The position numbers and the translations under genes are program-made. Under the pieces are notes generated by a model. That model worked only from the letters and a program-made list of their open reading frames with translations, had not been told where the DNA came from and did not search any database. A stretch of 36,565 nt of DNA from Anaerolineae bacterium. Its GTDB lineage: Bacteria > Chloroflexota > Anaerolineae > Anaerolineales > DRMV01. This document shows, piece by piece, positions 1 through 8,886 of this stretch; position 1 is the stretch's first letter, and each line of letters opens with the position of its first letter. The stretch is from NCBI GenBank assembly GCA_011176535.1, contig DUEP01000083.1, forward strand, positions 1-36,565, written 5' to 3'.

Positions 1-141
1 GAGATGGTGATGCCTGGGGACAATGTGAACCTGACGGTGGAGTTGTTGAAGCCGGTGGCGTTGGAGCAAGGGAGCAAGTTTGCCATTCGAGAAGGCGGTT
101 TGACGGTTGGCGCTGGTGTGGTCACCGAGATCATTGAATAA
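1..141 (+). CDS. tuf: Elongation factor Tu, C-terminal end (partial)
   Basis: The window opens inside a gene; the last 46 codons are present, ending at TAA 139-141. The translation has the EF-Tu domain 3 signatures EMVMPGDNV and [21 protein letters not shown]-Tu is the GTPase that delivers aminoacyl-tRNA to the ribosome; domain 3 contacts tRNA and EF-Ts. Only 12 nt separate it from rpsJ, so the str operon (rpsL-rpsG-fusA-tuf) probably runs straight into the S10 operon. The GTPase domain lies outside the window and could not be checked. Confidence 0.97.
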   Translation, partial: EMVMPGDNVNLTVELLKPVALEQGSKFAIREGGLTVGAGVVTEIIE

Positions 142-153
142 GGGAAAAGGGCC

Positions 154-462
154 ATGGCAAAGCAACGAATCCGCATCAAACTGAAGGCGTACGACCACCG
201 TGTGCTGGACCAGTCGGCCAAGCGCATCGTGGAAGCGGCGGAACGGACGGGCGCGCGGGTGGTAGGCCCGGTGCCTTTGCCCACGAAGATCGAGCGCTAT
301 ACGGTGCGGCGCTCCCCTTTCATTGACAAGGACTCCCATGAGCATTTCGAGATCCGCACCCACAAGCGTTTGATCGATGTGCTGGATCCCGATGCGAAGA
401 CCATTGACATGTTGATGCGCCTGAACCTGCCGGCTGGCGTGGATATCGAAATTAAGTTATAA
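154..462 (+). CDS. rpsJ: 30S ribosomal protein S10
   Basis: The 102-residue protein has the normal S10 length and hallmark stretches, including [15 protein letters not shown] at the N-terminus and [16 protein letters not shown] in the long loop that enters the 30S head. S10 binds 16S rRNA in the head and is also the NusE partner of NusB in transcription antitermination. The ATG at 154 follows a purine-rich GGGAAAAGG site at 142-150. It is the first gene of the S10 cluster but sits just behind tuf, with no visible promoter of its own. It is followed by an unusually long 192-nt non-coding gap. Confidence 0.98.
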   Translation: MAKQRIRIKLKAYDHRVLDQSAKRIVEAAERTGARVVGPVPLPTKIERYTVRRSPFIDKDSHEHFEIRTHKRLIDVLDPDAKTIDMLMRLNLPAGVDIEIKL

Positions 463-654
463 TTGTATTTTGCGTGCCGGGGGGCTTAGCGCCCGCACGG
501 CCCCCCGGATTCACGCTGTGCAAGAGTCGTGGTGTGACGCGCCCGCGCTGACCCTCAGGGGTGGCGGCCCACGGCTGACTGCGCAGCGGGCGGGATGATG
601 CAGCCGAAGCCCCGGCTGACAGTCCCGAATCTTCAATCTCAGGAGACAAAAGAG
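463..654 (+). promoter_or_regulatory. Structured S10-L3 spacer, possible leader/attenuator
   Basis: This 192-nt gap interrupts an otherwise tightly packed operon. Two strong inverted repeats are visible. CCGGGGGGC at 477-485 pairs with GCCCCCCGG at 500-508 (9 bp, 14-nt loop). CGCCCGC at 540-546 pairs with GCGGGCG at 586-592, enclosing smaller GC-rich hairpins. Neither is followed by a T run, so a plain terminator is unlikely. The rplC ribosome-binding site AGGAGA lies at 641-646. I infer an RNA leader, RNA-processing site or ribosomal-protein binding site. No known family was recognised and no promoter hexamers are clear. Confidence 0.5.
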
Positions 655-1284
655 ATGGTTAAAGGGCTGATTGGACGGAAGATCGGCATGACCCAGGTCT
701 TCGATGAGGAAGGTAATGCCATCCCGGTGACCCTCATCGAGGCTGGGCCTTGCTATGTTACCCAGGTGCGCCGCCCGGAGAAGGATGGTTACTCGGCGGT
801 GCAGTTGGGGTTTCAAGAGGTCAACCCGAAGAAGTTGACGGGTGGGCAGTTGGGTCACCTGAAGCGCGCAGGGGTGCCGCCGCTGCGCTACTTGCGGGAG
901 TTCCGGGTGAAGGCCCCCGGTGTCCAGGAAGGCGACAAGGTTACCGTGGAAGTGTTCGCCGTAGGGGATCGGGTGGATGTGACCGGGACGAGCAAGGGCC
1001 GCGGTTTCCAGGGTGTGGTCAAGCGCCTGGGGTTTGGTGGCGGGCCCAAGACGCACGGTCAGTCGGACCGGTGGCGCGCGCCGGGTTCCCGTGGGGCGGC
1101 GACTTTCCCCGGTCGTACCTGGAAAGGCGCCAAGGGCCCCGGTCAGATGGGGAACCGGCAGGTGACCGTGATGGGTTTAAAGGTCGTGTTGGTGGATCCG
1201 GAGCGCAATTTGTTGGCGGTGAAGGGTGCGGTGCCTGGCCCGAAAGGGGGCCTGGTGCTCATCCGCGAAGCCCGGAAACAGTAA
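655..1284 (+). CDS. rplC: 50S ribosomal protein L3
   Basis: L3 binds near the 3' end of 23S rRNA and is an early assembly protein of the large subunit. The N-terminus [19 protein letters not shown] and the conserved [19 protein letters not shown] region, which approaches the peptidyl transferase centre, are intact. Start 655 (ATG) is chosen because AGGAGA lies 8 nt upstream and the protein then begins at the family's usual residue. An in-frame ATG at 595 would add 20 residues with no family resemblance. The product is 209 residues, a normal length. rplD follows after 21 nt. Confidence 0.97.
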   Translation: MVKGLIGRKIGMTQVFDEEGNAIPVTLIEAGPCYVTQVRRPEKDGYSAVQLGFQEVNPKKLTGGQLGHLKRAGVPPLRYLREFRVKAPGVQEGDKVTVEVFAVGDRVDVTGTSKGRGFQGVVKRLGFGGGPKTHGQSDRWRAPGSRGAATFPGRTWKGAKGPGQMGNRQVTVMGLKVVLVDPERNLLAVKGAVPGPKGGLVLIREARKQ

Positions 1285-1305
1285 TTTGGCCATGGAGCGA
1301 ATGCC

Positions 1306-1947
1306 ATGAAGGTGGATGTGTTCAACTTGGAAGGGCAGAAAGTGCGCGAAGTGGAACTGCCGGCGCACATTTTTGAGGCCCCCATTCGGTCGGATTTGAT
1401 GCACCAGGCGTACGTGCGCCAGATGGCCAACGCCCGCTTAGGCACCCACAGCACCAAGACGCGCGGTGAGGCGCGCGGCGGTGGGCGGAAGCCCTGGCGG
1501 CAGAAGGGCACCGGCCGGGCGCGCCAGGGTTCCATCCGGGCGCCCCAGTGGGTCGGCGGCGGCAAGGTGCACACACCCAAGCCCCGCGACTATTCGCTGA
1601 AGATGCCCAAGAAGATGCGACGCGCAGCGCTGCGCTCGGCGCTCTCGGTCAAGGCGGCTGAGCAGGCCATTGTGGTGGTGGAAGACCTGGCCCTGCCGGA
1701 GCCCAAGACCAAGAAAATGGCCGAGGTGCTGGCCCGTTTGGTGGGTGAGGGTACCAAGACCCTGATTTTGTTGCCCGAAAGCCCGCGGCAGAGCGAAAAG
1801 TACTTCGTGGTGGCCAAGTCGGCAGACAACCTGCCTTACGCCAAAACGCTGGTGGCCAACTACCTCAACATCCGTGACCTGTTGGGCTATGACAAAGTGG
1901 TCATGCCGCTGGGTGCCTTGGATGTGATCACTTCGTTCTTGGGTTGA
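1306..1947 (+). CDS. rplD: 50S ribosomal protein L4
   Basis: The 213-residue protein has the L4 layout: a globular domain and a long basic loop (about residues 45-95, with KTRGEARGGGRKPWRQKGTG and RQGSIRAPQWVGGG) that lines the peptide exit tunnel. In E. coli L4 also represses its own operon by attenuation, but nothing in this window shows that mechanism here. The ATG at 1306 was preferred to the out-of-frame ATG at 1301. The gene ends at TGA 1945-1947, 11 nt before rplW. Confidence 0.97.
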   Translation: MKVDVFNLEGQKVREVELPAHIFEAPIRSDLMHQAYVRQMANARLGTHSTKTRGEARGGGRKPWRQKGTGRARQGSIRAPQWVGGGKVHTPKPRDYSLKMPKKMRRAALRSALSVKAAEQAIVVVEDLALPEPKTKKMAEVLARLVGEGTKTLILLPESPRQSEKYFVVAKSADNLPYAKTLVANYLNIRDLLGYDKVVMPLGALDVITSFLG

Positions 1948-1958
1948 TGGAGGGAGCC

Positions 1959-2261
1959 ATGACCACGATTTACGATGTGTTGCGACGACCGATTATCACA
2001 GAAAAGTCGAACTACCTGCAGCGGAAGTTGGGACAGTATGTGTTCGAGGTGGCTCCCGGTGCCACAAAGCCGATGATCAAAGAGGCGGTGGAGACTCTGT
2101 TCGATGTCACCGTGGAGAAGGTGCGGGTGATGAACATGCCGGCCAAGCGGACGCGCCGCTGGCGCAACCGCCGCATGGCCATCCGCCGCCCGGGTTACAA
2201 AAAGGCCATCGTCACGCTGGCTCCTGGTGAGTCCATCGATGTCTTCGAAGGGGTGAAGTGA
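1959..2261 (+). CDS. rplW: 50S ribosomal protein L23
   Basis: L23 sits at the tunnel exit, where it docks signal recognition particle and trigger factor. The protein shows the typical [13 protein letters not shown] start and the basic [10 protein letters not shown] patch in the extended loop. Start 1959 is favoured: GGAGGGA (1949-1955) lies just upstream and gives a 100-residue protein. The in-frame TTG 1944 and ATG 1947 would overlap the ribosome-binding site. The stop TGA at 2259-2261 shares its last base with the rplB start, which suggests translational coupling. Confidence 0.97.
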   Translation: MTTIYDVLRRPIITEKSNYLQRKLGQYVFEVAPGATKPMIKEAVETLFDVTVEKVRVMNMPAKRTRRWRNRRMAIRRPGYKKAIVTLAPGESIDVFEGVK

Positions 2262-3097
2262 TGGGTGTCAAAAAGTTCAAACCGGTGACCCCGGGCCGTC
2301 GGGGCATGACGGGGTACACCTTCGAGGAGATCACCAAGACCGAGCCGGAGCGCTCGCTGATCGTGCCCCTGAAGAAGCACAGCGGGCGAAACATGTACGG
2401 CCGGGTGACCGTGCGCCATCGCGGCGGCGGCAACAAGCGCTTCTACCGCATCATCGACTTCAAGCGAGACAAGCGCGGCATTCCGGCCAAGGTGGCGGCC
2501 ATCGAGTACGACCCCAACCGGACGGCGCGCATCGCCTTGCTGCATTACGCCGATGGCGAGAAGCGGTACATCATCGCCCCGCTGGGGCTGAAGGTGGGCG
2601 ATACGGTGATGGCCGGGCCCGGTGCAGAGATTCGCCCGGGCAACGCCCTGCCCATCGCCAACATCCCCACGGGGACGATGATCCACAACATCGAGTTGTA
2701 CCCCGGAAAGGGCGGGCAGTTGGTGCGGGCGGCCGGCACTTCGGCCCAGTTGCTGGCCAAGGAAGGCGATTACGCCCACATTCGCCTGCCTTCGGGCGAG
2801 GTGCGCTTGGTGCGCCAGGAGTGCTACGCCACCATCGGCCAGGTGGGCAATGTGGAGCACGCCAACATCAAGTTGGGCAAGGCGGGCCGCAAGCGCCACA
2901 TGGGCATCCGGCCCACGGTGCGCGGTTCGGCCATGTCGCCGCGCGACCATCCGCATGGTGGTGGTGAGGGGCGGCAGCCCATTGGCTTGCCCGGTCCCAA
3001 GACCCCCTGGGGTAAGCCGACCCTGGGCTACAAGACCCGCCGCAATAAGCGGACCGATAAGTTCATCATCCGTCGGCGCAGCAAAAAGAGCCGGTAG
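2261..3097 (+). CDS. rplB: 50S ribosomal protein L2
   Basis: L2 is a large-subunit core protein needed for subunit association and peptidyl transferase assembly. The 278-residue product has the conserved [11 protein letters not shown] start, the HSGRN and [11 protein letters not shown] segments in the N-terminal OB fold, and the C-terminal [17 protein letters not shown] motif with the invariant histidine near the catalytic centre. ATG 2261 overlaps the rplW stop by one base, with GAAGGGG upstream as ribosome-binding site. An in-frame GTG at 2258 is possible but less likely. Confidence 0.98.
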   Translation: MGVKKFKPVTPGRRGMTGYTFEEITKTEPERSLIVPLKKHSGRNMYGRVTVRHRGGGNKRFYRIIDFKRDKRGIPAKVAAIEYDPNRTARIALLHYADGEKRYIIAPLGLKVGDTVMAGPGAEIRPGNALPIANIPTGTMIHNIELYPGKGGQLVRAAGTSAQLLAKEGDYAHIRLPSGEVRLVRQECYATIGQVGNVEHANIKLGKAGRKRHMGIRPTVRGSAMSPRDHPHGGGEGRQPIGLPGPKTPWGKPTLGYKTRRNKRTDKFIIRRRSKKSR

Positions 3098-3112
3098 TGG
3101 TTGGAGGTTGTT

Positions 3113-3388
3113 ATGGGACGCTCTTTGAAAAAAGGGCCTTATGTTGACCCGAAGTTGTTGAAGAAGATCGAGGAAATGAACGCCCGCGGAGAGAAGAAGG
3201 TCATCCGGACCTGGAGTCGGGATAGCACCATCTTTCCTCAGATGGTGGGCCATACCATTGCCGTGCACGACGGCCGGCGTCATGTGCCCATCTACATCAC
3301 CGAGGCGATGGTGGGGCACAAGTTGGGTGAGTTTGCCCCTACGCGGACGTTCCGCGATCACATCGTCGAGAAGAAGAAGAGGAGATAG
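3113..3388 (+). CDS. rpsS: 30S ribosomal protein S19
   Basis: S19 forms a complex with S13 in the 30S head and contacts the A-site tRNA. The 91-residue protein starts with [19 protein letters not shown] and contains [19 protein letters not shown] and [13 protein letters not shown], all diagnostic. The ATG at 3113 has GGAGGT at 3103-3108. An in-frame start at 3101 would add four residues and bury the ribosome-binding site, so it is rejected. The gene lies 15 nt after rplB and 3 nt before rplV. Confidence 0.98.
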   Translation: MGRSLKKGPYVDPKLLKKIEEMNARGEKKVIRTWSRDSTIFPQMVGHTIAVHDGRRHVPIYITEAMVGHKLGEFAPTRTFRDHIVEKKKRR

Positions 3389-3391
3389 GCC

Positions 3392-3739
3392 ATGGCAATC
3401 GATGTCCGCGCAACGGCGCGTTATATCCCTATTTCGCCGCGCAAGGTGCGTCGGGTGGTGGATCTGGTGCGCGGGAAGTCGGTGCTGGAGGCGCTGACCT
3501 TGCTCAAGTTCATGCCGCACCGCGCCGCCCACCCTGTGTACAAGGTCATCCACTCGGCAATGGCCAACGCGGAAGAGAACTTCGGCCTCAACCGCGAGGA
3601 CCTGTACATTTACCGCATTTATGCCGATGAAGGGCCCACGCGGCGCAAGTACCGCTTTGCCGCCCGTGGGCGGGTGAAACCGATCCGTAACCGCTCGTCG
3701 CACATCACGGTGATCTTGCGTGAGCGGGAAGAGGCGTAG
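3392..3739 (+). CDS. rplV: 50S ribosomal protein L22
   Basis: L22 helps shape the exit tunnel with its long beta hairpin. The 115-residue sequence carries the typical ARYIPISPRKVRRVVDLVRG helix at the N-terminus, SAMANAEENFGL, and the basic hairpin GRVKPIRNRSSHITV near the C-terminus. The start at 3392 is 3 nt after the rpsS stop, with its ribosome-binding site AGAGGAGA inside the end of rpsS. This arrangement usually couples translation of neighbours. Length is normal and nothing is unusual. Confidence 0.97.
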   Translation: MAIDVRATARYIPISPRKVRRVVDLVRGKSVLEALTLLKFMPHRAAHPVYKVIHSAMANAEENFGLNREDLYIYRIYADEGPTRRKYRFAARGRVKPIRNRSSHITVILREREEA

Positions 3740-3771
3740 TCCGGTCCTTGAGTTGAAGAATAGGAGCTGAT

Positions 3772-4452
3772 ATGGGTCGCAAAGTACATCCGATTGGCTT
3801 TCGCCTGGGGATCAACAAAACCTGGGAGGCCCGCTGGTATGCGGAGGGCCGGAATTACACCGAACAGTTGCATCAGGATCTGGCCATCCGGAAGCGCATC
3901 CGGGCGCTGGCGTCCAATGCCGGGATCTCCCGCATCGAGATCGAGCGTTACCCCAACAAGGTGAAGGTGTATATCAACACGGCCAAACCGGGCATCCTCA
4001 TCGGCCGCAAGGGCGAAAGCATCAAGCGCATTCGCCGGGAACTGGAGGCCCTGGTGGGCTCCAAAGTCGAGGTGGAGGTCAAGGAGATCAAGAATCCCGA
4101 CCTGGATGCCTATCTGGTGGCGCAGAACATCGCCGGTCAGTTGGAGCGGCGGGTGAGTTATCGGCGGGCCATGCAGCGGGCCATCCAGCAGGCCATGCGT
4201 CAGGGCGCCAAGGGGATCAAGATTCAGGTCGCCGGTCGTCTGGCGGGGGCTGAGATGGCGCGCACGGTGTGGCTGCGCGAGGGCCGGGTGCCGCTGCAGA
4301 CCTTGCGGGCCGATATCGATTACGCCAAAGCCGAGGCCCTGACCACCTATGGGCGTATTGGCGTCAAGGTGTGGATTTACAAGGGCGAGGTGCTGCCCGA
4401 GGCCGAAGAAGAGGTGCCGGAGGCCACGGAAGGCGTGTATGTGAGCGAGTAA
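3772..4452 (+). CDS. rpsC: 30S ribosomal protein S3
   Basis: S3 lines the mRNA entry channel and contributes to helicase activity of the ribosome. The 226-residue protein has the [19 protein letters not shown] start and a type II KH domain with the GXXG loop in [15 protein letters not shown] (about residues 76-90). Its C-terminal domain contains [20 protein letters not shown]. The C-terminus is an acidic tail ([15 protein letters not shown]), common in longer S3 versions. GGAGCT precedes the ATG at 3772. Confidence 0.97.
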   Translation: MGRKVHPIGFRLGINKTWEARWYAEGRNYTEQLHQDLAIRKRIRALASNAGISRIEIERYPNKVKVYINTAKPGILIGRKGESIKRIRRELEALVGSKVEVEVKEIKNPDLDAYLVAQNIAGQLERRVSYRRAMQRAIQQAMRQGAKGIKIQVAGRLAGAEMARTVWLREGRVPLQTLRADIDYAKAEALTTYGRIGVKVWIYKGEVLPEAEEEVPEATEGVYVSE

Positions 4453-4479
4453 TCCGGTACTGGGCGAGGAGATGTCATC

Positions 4480-4902
4480 ATGTTGATGCCGAAGCGTGTG
4501 AAATATCGCAAGCAGCAACGCGGCCGGATGAAGGGGAAGGCTTCCCGAGGCGCCGAGGTGCACTTTGGGGATTATGGGCTGCAGGCGTTGGAACCGGGCT
4601 GGGTTTCGGCCCGCCAGATCGAGGCGGCCCGCCGCGCCATCGTCCGCGCCGTGAAGCGCCGTGGCAAGGTGTGGATCCGCATCTTCCCCGACAAGCCGGT
4701 GACCAAGAAACCGGCCGAAACCCGCATGGGCTCCGGTAAGGGCAATGTGGAACTGTGGGTGGCGGTGGTCAAACCGGGTCGGATTATGTTCGAGATCGGC
4801 GGTTTGCCGCGGGAGTTGGCGCTGGAAGCCTTGCGTTTGGCTTCCCACAAACTCTCGGTGAAGACCAAGATTGTTGCCCGTGAAGGGTTGGAGGAAGTAT
4901 GA
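4480..4902 (+). CDS. rplP: 50S ribosomal protein L16
   Basis: L16 lies beside the A-site tRNA and is needed for late assembly of the large subunit. The 140-residue protein starts [18 protein letters not shown] and contains [12 protein letters not shown]-like ([19 protein letters not shown]) and [15 protein letters not shown] segments typical of the family. The ATG at 4480 follows GAGGAGAT. A second in-frame ATG (4486) would also fit, but the MLMPKR start is the common form. Its stop overlaps the rpmC start by 4 nt (ATGA-type junction at 4899-4902). Confidence 0.97.
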   Translation: MLMPKRVKYRKQQRGRMKGKASRGAEVHFGDYGLQALEPGWVSARQIEAARRAIVRAVKRRGKVWIRIFPDKPVTKKPAETRMGSGKGNVELWVAVVKPGRIMFEIGGLPRELALEALRLASHKLSVKTKIVAREGLEEV

Positions 4903-5111
4903 AGGTCGCGGAAATTCGCCAGTTGTCCACGGAAGAAATTCGCGCCCGTTTGGATGATGCGCGCGAAGAGTTAATGAAGTTGCGTTTTCAGCATGTCACG
5001 GGCGAGTTGGTGGACACCAGTCGCCTGCGCAAAACCCGCCGTCTGATCGCCCGCTTGCTGACGGTGCTGCGCGAGCGGGAACTGGCGGCTGAGACGGAAG
5101 GTGAGCCATGA
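4899..5111 (+). CDS. rpmC: 50S ribosomal protein L29
   Basis: L29 is a small helical-hairpin protein beside L23 at the tunnel exit. The 70-residue product shows the expected two-helix pattern: [20 protein letters not shown], the conserved LRFQ motif (residues 28-31), then the second helix [18 protein letters not shown]. It overlaps rplP by 4 nt and rpsQ by 4 nt, so translation of the three genes is probably coupled. The last ten or so residues (AAETEGEP) form a short acidic tail. Confidence 0.96.
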   Translation: MKVAEIRQLSTEEIRARLDDAREELMKLRFQHVTGELVDTSRLRKTRRLIARLLTVLRERELAAETEGEP

Positions 5112-5410
5112 ACAAGCGGCGTCGGTTAGAAGGCGTGGTGGTTTCCGACAAGATGCAGAAGACGGTGGTGGTTCAGGTGGAGCGCACCTTCCGCCATCCC
5201 CTGTACAAAAAGGTCGTCAAGCGCTACAAGAAGTTCAAGGCCCACGATGAGTTGGGCGCTAAAATCGGGGATGTGGTGCGCATTGTGGAAAGCCGCCCCA
5301 TTTCCAAGACCAAACACTGGGTGGTAGAAGCCATCCTGAAACGCGCAGAAGCAGCCACCGTGGAAGAACTGCTTGAGGCTGAGACGGCTGCTGAGGAGGC
5401 GTTGGAATGA
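5108..5410 (+). CDS. rpsQ: 30S ribosomal protein S17
   Basis: S17 is an OB-fold primary binding protein of the 16S 5' domain. The sequence has [20 protein letters not shown] and the signature [19 protein letters not shown] followed by [13 protein letters not shown]. At 100 residues it is longer than the usual 80-90 because of an acidic alpha-helical C-terminal extension (about residues 80-100). Such extensions occur in many phyla. The gene overlaps rpmC and rplN by 4 nt each. Confidence 0.96.
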   Translation: MNKRRRLEGVVVSDKMQKTVVVQVERTFRHPLYKKVVKRYKKFKAHDELGAKIGDVVRIVESRPISKTKHWVVEAILKRAEAATVEELLEAETAAEEALE

Positions 5411-5778
5411 TTCAGCAAGAATCCCGTCTGGTCGTGGCCGACAACACCGGCGCACGCGAGTTGTTGGTGATTCGCGTGCTGGGCGGGTCTAAGCGCCGCT
5501 ATGGGTATGTGGGTGATGTGGTGGTGGCCACGGTAAAATCCGCTTCGCCCACGGGTTCGGTGAAGAAGAGCGATGTGGTGAAGGCCGTCATCGTGCGGGC
5601 GGCGAAAGAGTGGCGTCGGCCCGACGGCTCCCGCATTCGCTTTGACGATAACGCGGCGGTGATTTTGGACAACGATGGGGTGAACCCCAAGGGAACCCGC
5701 ATTTTTGGGCCGGTGGCGCGCGAATTGCGCGACAAAGGGTTCATGAAAATCGTGTCGTTGGCCCCTGAGGTGCTGTGA
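5407..5778 (+). CDS. rplN: 50S ribosomal protein L14
   Basis: L14 sits at the subunit interface, where it forms bridges to 16S rRNA and is the target of ribosome silencing factor. The 123-residue protein contains [20 protein letters not shown] and [20 protein letters not shown], both diagnostic, and ends [18 protein letters not shown]. It overlaps rpsQ by 4 nt. The stop TGA at 5776-5778 overlaps a possible upstream start of rplX. Confidence 0.98.
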   Translation: MIQQESRLVVADNTGARELLVIRVLGGSKRRYGYVGDVVVATVKSASPTGSVKKSDVVKAVIVRAAKEWRRPDGSRIRFDDNAAVILDNDGVNPKGTRIFGPVARELRDKGFMKIVSLAPEVL

Positions 5779-5801
5779 TGATAGGCAAAGGAGTGGGAAC
5801 G

Positions 5802-6128
5802 GTGAAGGTGAAGATTCACAAAGGCGACACGGTCGAGGTGATTACCGGCCGAGACAAGGGGAAGCGCGGCGAGGTGATCCGTGTGCTCCCCAAAGAGTCT
5901 CGGGTGGTGGTGCAGGGCGTCAACATCCGCAAAAAGCATCAACGCCAGATTCAGACTCAGGGGCGCACGGTAACGCCGGGCATCATTGAGTTCGAGGCGC
6001 CGATTCACATTTCCAATGTGATGCTGGTGTGCCCCAAGTGCGATGAGCCCACGCGGGTGGGTGTGCAGCGCATTGAGGGTTGGCCCAAGCGGGTGTGCAA
6101 GCGCTGCGGGGCGTTGATTGACGATTAG
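5802..6128 (+). CDS. rplX: 50S ribosomal protein L24, zinc-finger type
   Basis: L24 starts 50S assembly by binding the 5' domain of 23S rRNA. The KOW motif lies near the N-terminus ([19 protein letters not shown]). The C-terminal third has paired cysteines CPKC and CKRC, the zinc-ribbon form found in several phyla. I choose GTG 5802: AAAGGAG at 5787-5793 lies 8 nt upstream and the 108-residue protein then starts VKVKIHKGD as in the family. The alternative ATG 5778 overlaps the rplN stop and adds eight unmatched residues, but it also has a GAGG upstream, so the start is not certain. Confidence 0.93.
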   Translation: MKVKIHKGDTVEVITGRDKGKRGEVIRVLPKESRVVVQGVNIRKKHQRQIQTQGRTVTPGIIEFEAPIHISNVMLVCPKCDEPTRVGVQRIEGWPKRVCKRCGALIDD

Positions 6129-6148
6129 GCCGGTGAAGGAGAGAGACG

Positions 6149-6697
6149 ATGAGTGTGCCGTTGAAGGAAAAGTATCGGAAAGAGGTGGTGCCGGCCTTGA
6201 TGAAGTCCCTGGGCCTGAAGAACATCATGCAGGTGCCGCGCATCACCAAGATGGTGGTCAACATCGGCTTGGGCGAGGCTTTGGACAACCCCAAGGCGAT
6301 TGACGCAGCGGTTCAGGATTTGATGACGATCACCGGGCAACGGCCAGTGGTGACCAAGGCGCGCAAGAACATTGCGGCGTTCAAGTTGCGCGCCGGGCGG
6401 CCCATTGGGGTCAAGGTCACCCTGCGAGGAGACCGGATGTGGGCCTTCTTGGATCGCCTGATGAATGTAGCTTTGCCCCGGGTGCGCGACTTCCGCGGGG
6501 TCTCGCCCAACTCGTTCGACGGGCGCGGCAATTACACCCTGGGGCTGCGGGAACAGTTGATTTTCCCGGAAATCGATTACGACAAAATCGACAAGGTGCG
6601 TGGCATGGAAGTCACCATAGTCACCACGGCCCGTACGGACGAAGAAGGTCGGCAGTTGTTGGCCTTGCTGGGCATGCCTTTCAAGAAGGAAGGGTAG
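6149..6697 (+). CDS. rplE: 50S ribosomal protein L5
   Basis: L5 binds 5S rRNA in the central protuberance and touches S13 across the subunit bridge. The 182-residue sequence has [51 protein letters not shown] and [16 protein letters not shown], all standard L5 signatures. The ATG at 6149 has GAAGGAGAGAG just upstream. The gene is 20 nt after rplX and 3 nt before rpsN. Length and motifs are normal. Confidence 0.98.
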   Translation: MSVPLKEKYRKEVVPALMKSLGLKNIMQVPRITKMVVNIGLGEALDNPKAIDAAVQDLMTITGQRPVVTKARKNIAAFKLRAGRPIGVKVTLRGDRMWAFLDRLMNVALPRVRDFRGVSPNSFDGRGNYTLGLREQLIFPEIDYDKIDKVRGMEVTIVTTARTDEEGRQLLALLGMPFKKEG

Positions 6698-6700
6698 ACG

Positions 6701-6883
6701 ATGGCCAAAAAGTGCATGCAGTATCGCAATCAGCGCAAGAAGTATAAGGTGCAATATCGCAATCGTTGCCGCATTTGTGGACGTCCGCGGGGTTACATCC
6801 GCAAGTTTGGCGTGTGTCGGATTTGTTTCCGTGAGTTGGCCCTGGAAGGCAAAATTCCCGGCGTGAAGAAGGCCTCGTGGTAG
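6701..6883 (+). CDS. rpsN: 30S ribosomal protein S14, type Z (zinc)
   Basis: This is the short, 60-residue, zinc-binding form of S14 found in Gram-positive, Thermus and Chloroflexota lineages. The four zinc ligands C23, C26, C39 and C42 are present in the arrangement CRIC-x12-CRIC. The protein ends [11 protein letters not shown] as expected. It binds 16S rRNA in the 30S head next to S3 and S10. GAAGGAAGGG, 7 nt upstream of the ATG, lies inside the end of rplE, so the two are probably translated together. Confidence 0.98.
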   Translation: MAKKCMQYRNQRKKYKVQYRNRCRICGRPRGYIRKFGVCRICFRELALEGKIPGVKKASW

Positions 6884-6903
6884 CCGGATGGAGGATGGTA
6901 ACA

Positions 6904-7317
6904 ATGACCATGACGGATCCCATTGCGGACATGTTGACGCGTATTCGCAACGCGGTAATGGCGGGGCATCCTCGGGTGGAAATGCCCAGTTCGAAGATGA
7001 AGGTGGCCATCGCCCGTATCCTCAAAGAGGAAGGGTACATTGAGGGCTACCAAGTGATCGAGGGTGAGCGCCCCGGCCATAAGGTGTTGCGGATTCGGCT
7101 GAAGTATGTGGGTGAGCGACGCCATCGCCGCCCGGTGATCTCGGGCTTGGAGCGGGTGAGCAAACCTGGCCGCCGGATTTATGCCGGGGTGCGGGAGTTG
7201 CCCTGGGTCAAGTCGGGCCTGGGAATCGCCATTGTGTCCACGCCCAAGGGCGTGATGACCGCCGAGCGCGCGCGCAAGTTGGGCGTAGGCGGCGAAGTGA
7301 TTTGCAAGGTCTGGTAA
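6904..7317 (+). CDS. rpsH: 30S ribosomal protein S8
   Basis: S8 binds the central domain of 16S rRNA and in E. coli is the autogenous repressor of the spc operon. The 137-residue protein contains [20 protein letters not shown] and the C-terminal signature [23 protein letters not shown] 6904 is used because GAGG (6891-6894) is 9 nt upstream. ATG 6910 would give the more common MTDPIADML start and remains possible. An in-frame frame continuing back to 6877 would overlap rpsN and is unlikely. An 89-nt non-coding gap follows. Confidence 0.96.
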   Translation: MTMTDPIADMLTRIRNAVMAGHPRVEMPSSKMKVAIARILKEEGYIEGYQVIEGERPGHKVLRIRLKYVGERRHRRPVISGLERVSKPGRRIYAGVRELPWVKSGLGIAIVSTPKGVMTAERARKLGVGGEVICKVW

Positions 7318-7406
7318 GACGAGACCTGTTGGGTCTGGAGCCAGGAACGATTTTCGGATCGACCTGCGGCGCTGAGGCGACCGCAGTGGCCGAAAGGAGG
7401 ATAGCC
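7318..7406 (+). promoter_or_regulatory. S8-L6 spacer with hairpins
   Basis: This 89-nt gap is the second-longest within the S10-spc block. The clearest structure is at 7364-7386: CTGCGGCGC, loop TGAG, then GCG, one bulged A, and CCGCAG. It ends only 5 nt before the rplF ribosome-binding site GAAAGGAGG (7392-7400). A weaker hairpin AGACC/GGTCT sits at 7322-7336. Its position suggests control of rplF translation or an RNA-processing point, which is inference. No promoter hexamers are convincing. Confidence 0.35.
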
Positions 7407-7949
7407 GTGTCGCGTATTGGTCGATTGCCGGTGCCTGTGCCCGACGGTGTGCAGGTGGAGATCAAGGGATCTCATGTGTGGGTGAAGGGGCCGAAAGGTG
7501 AGTTGGCTCACACCTTCCCCGCGGCGATGAAGATTACTTATGTGCCCGAAGTGAAGGTGATCAAGGTGGAACGCCCTTCGGACGAACGCCAGTACCGGGC
7601 CTGGCATGGGATGACCCGGGCGATCATCAACAACATGGTGTTGGGCGTCACCCAGGGCTTTGAAAAGGTGCTGGAGATCGTGGGCGTGGGGTACCGCGCC
7701 GAGGTGAAGGGAAAGAACCTGGTGTTGCATGTGGGGTACTCCCACCCGGTGGAAATTGCGCCGCCGGAAGGGATCACCTTCGAGGTGGAAGGCAACACCA
7801 AGATTCGGGTGAAGGGCATCGATAAGCAAAAGGTCGGCCAGGCGGCGGCTGATGTGCGCAAAGTGCGTCCGCCGGAGCCGTACAAGGGGAAGGGTATCCG
7901 CTACCTGGGTGAGCAGGTCCGCCGCAAAGCGGGCAAGACTGCGAAGTAG
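7407..7949 (+). CDS. rplF: 50S ribosomal protein L6
   Basis: L6 lies near the GTPase-associated centre and the sarcin-ricin loop. The 180-residue protein has [18 protein letters not shown], the two repeated beta-rich domains, and the C-terminal signature [20 protein letters not shown]. The start is GTG at 7407, preceded by the strong site GAAAGGAGG at 7392-7400. The open frame extends upstream to 7302, but that part overlaps rpsH and lacks L6 character. Confidence 0.97.
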   Translation: MSRIGRLPVPVPDGVQVEIKGSHVWVKGPKGELAHTFPAAMKITYVPEVKVIKVERPSDERQYRAWHGMTRAIINNMVLGVTQGFEKVLEIVGVGYRAEVKGKNLVLHVGYSHPVEIAPPEGITFEVEGNTKIRVKGIDKQKVGQAAADVRKVRPPEPYKGKGIRYLGEQVRRKAGKTAK

Positions 7950-7961
7950 AGGATGTGAACT

Positions 7962-8327
7962 ATGGTTGAGAAGAATCGCCGCATTGCACGAATTCGCCGC
8001 CACTTGCGGGTGCGCAAAAAGATTTCGGGTACGCCGGAGCGCCCTCGGCTGAATGTGTTCCGCAGCCTAAATCACATCTATGCGCAGATTATCGACGATG
8101 TGGCCGGGGTGACGCTGGTGTCGGCTTCGACGATCGACCGCGAGTTGCGGCCTCAGATGCAGGGCTTGAAGAAGACCGAGCAGGCGCGTTTGGTGGGCCA
8201 AGCGCTGGCCCAGCGCGCGCTGGCCAAGGGGATCACCAAGGTGGTCTTCGACCGAGGTGGCTATAAGTTCATCGGCCGGGTGAAAGCGCTGGCCGATGGC
8301 GCCCGCGAAGGTGGCCTGGAATTCTAA
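7962..8327 (+). CDS. rplR: 50S ribosomal protein L18
   Basis: L18 binds 5S rRNA in the central protuberance. The 121-residue product has the basic N-terminus [19 protein letters not shown], the [18 protein letters not shown] segment, and the C-terminal [26 protein letters not shown] pattern (shown here as part of the conserved [19 protein letters not shown]). The ATG at 7962 follows GAGGATG by a few bases, 12 nt after rplF. Nothing is unusual. Confidence 0.97.
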   Translation: MVEKNRRIARIRRHLRVRKKISGTPERPRLNVFRSLNHIYAQIIDDVAGVTLVSASTIDRELRPQMQGLKKTEQARLVGQALAQRALAKGITKVVFDRGGYKFIGRVKALADGAREGGLEF

Positions 8328-8346
8328 GGCGAGCGAGGAGAAGGAG

Positions 8347-8886
8347 ATGAGCGAGTATCAACCGACGCAGCAGGAAAGCATGGAGGAACTGGAGGAGCGC
8401 ACCATTGAGATCGCCCGCGTGGCGAAGGTGGTGAAGGGCGGTCGGCGCTTCACCTTTCGGGCCACGGTGGTCGTGGGCGATAAGCGCGGGCGGGTCGGGA
8501 TCGGTATCGGCAAGGCCCCGGCCGTGCCCGATGCGGTGCGCAAGGCCTCGGAGCGCGCCCGCCGGAACATGGTTCGCATCAACCTGTACGACACCACCAT
8601 CCCGCACGAGGTGGTGGGCAAGGTAGGCGGCGCGGTGGTGTTGCTCAAGCCCGCTTCCCCCGGTACCGGCGTGATCGCCGGTGGTGGGGTGCGTGCGGTG
8701 TTGGAAGCGGCCGGCGTGCGCGACATTCTCACCAAGTCCTTGGGGAGCAACACCTTGCTCAATGTGGTCAAGGCCACCATGCAGGCGCTGGAGCAGTTGC
8801 GCTCGGTGGACGAGGTGGCAAAGGAGCGCGGGAAGAACCGGGACGAGGTGTTGCCTTTCTGGGATCGGAGGAAGCGCCATGGCTAA
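8347..8886 (+). CDS. rpsE: 30S ribosomal protein S5
   Basis: S5 helps secure decoding accuracy and lines the mRNA entry site. The 179-residue protein has an acidic N-terminal extension of about 25 residues. This is followed by the double-stranded RNA-binding fold with [21 protein letters not shown] and the C-terminal domain containing [18 protein letters not shown] and [15 protein letters not shown]. The ATG at 8347 has GAGGAG at 8335-8340. An in-frame start at 8296 lies inside rplR and is rejected. The stop overlaps the start of rpmD by 8 nt. Confidence 0.97.
   Translation: MSEYQPTQQESMEELEERTIEIARVAKVVKGGRRFTFRATVVVGDKRGRVGIGIGKAPAVPDAVRKASERARRNMVRINLYDTTIPHEVVGKVGGAVVLLKPASPGTGVIAGGGVRAVLEAAGVRDILTKSLGSNTLLNVVKATMQALEQLRSVDEVAKERGKNRDEVLPFWDRRKRHG

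Noticed and set aside
595-654. Upstream ATG giving L3 a 20-residue extension
   Set aside because: The extension has no L3 character and a good ribosome-binding site precedes ATG 655.
2195-3703. Long antisense open frame opposite rplB-rpsS-rplV
   Set aside because: It mirrors highly conserved ribosomal genes; the translation is His/Arg/Leu-rich without any domain, as expected of a GC-rich shadow frame.
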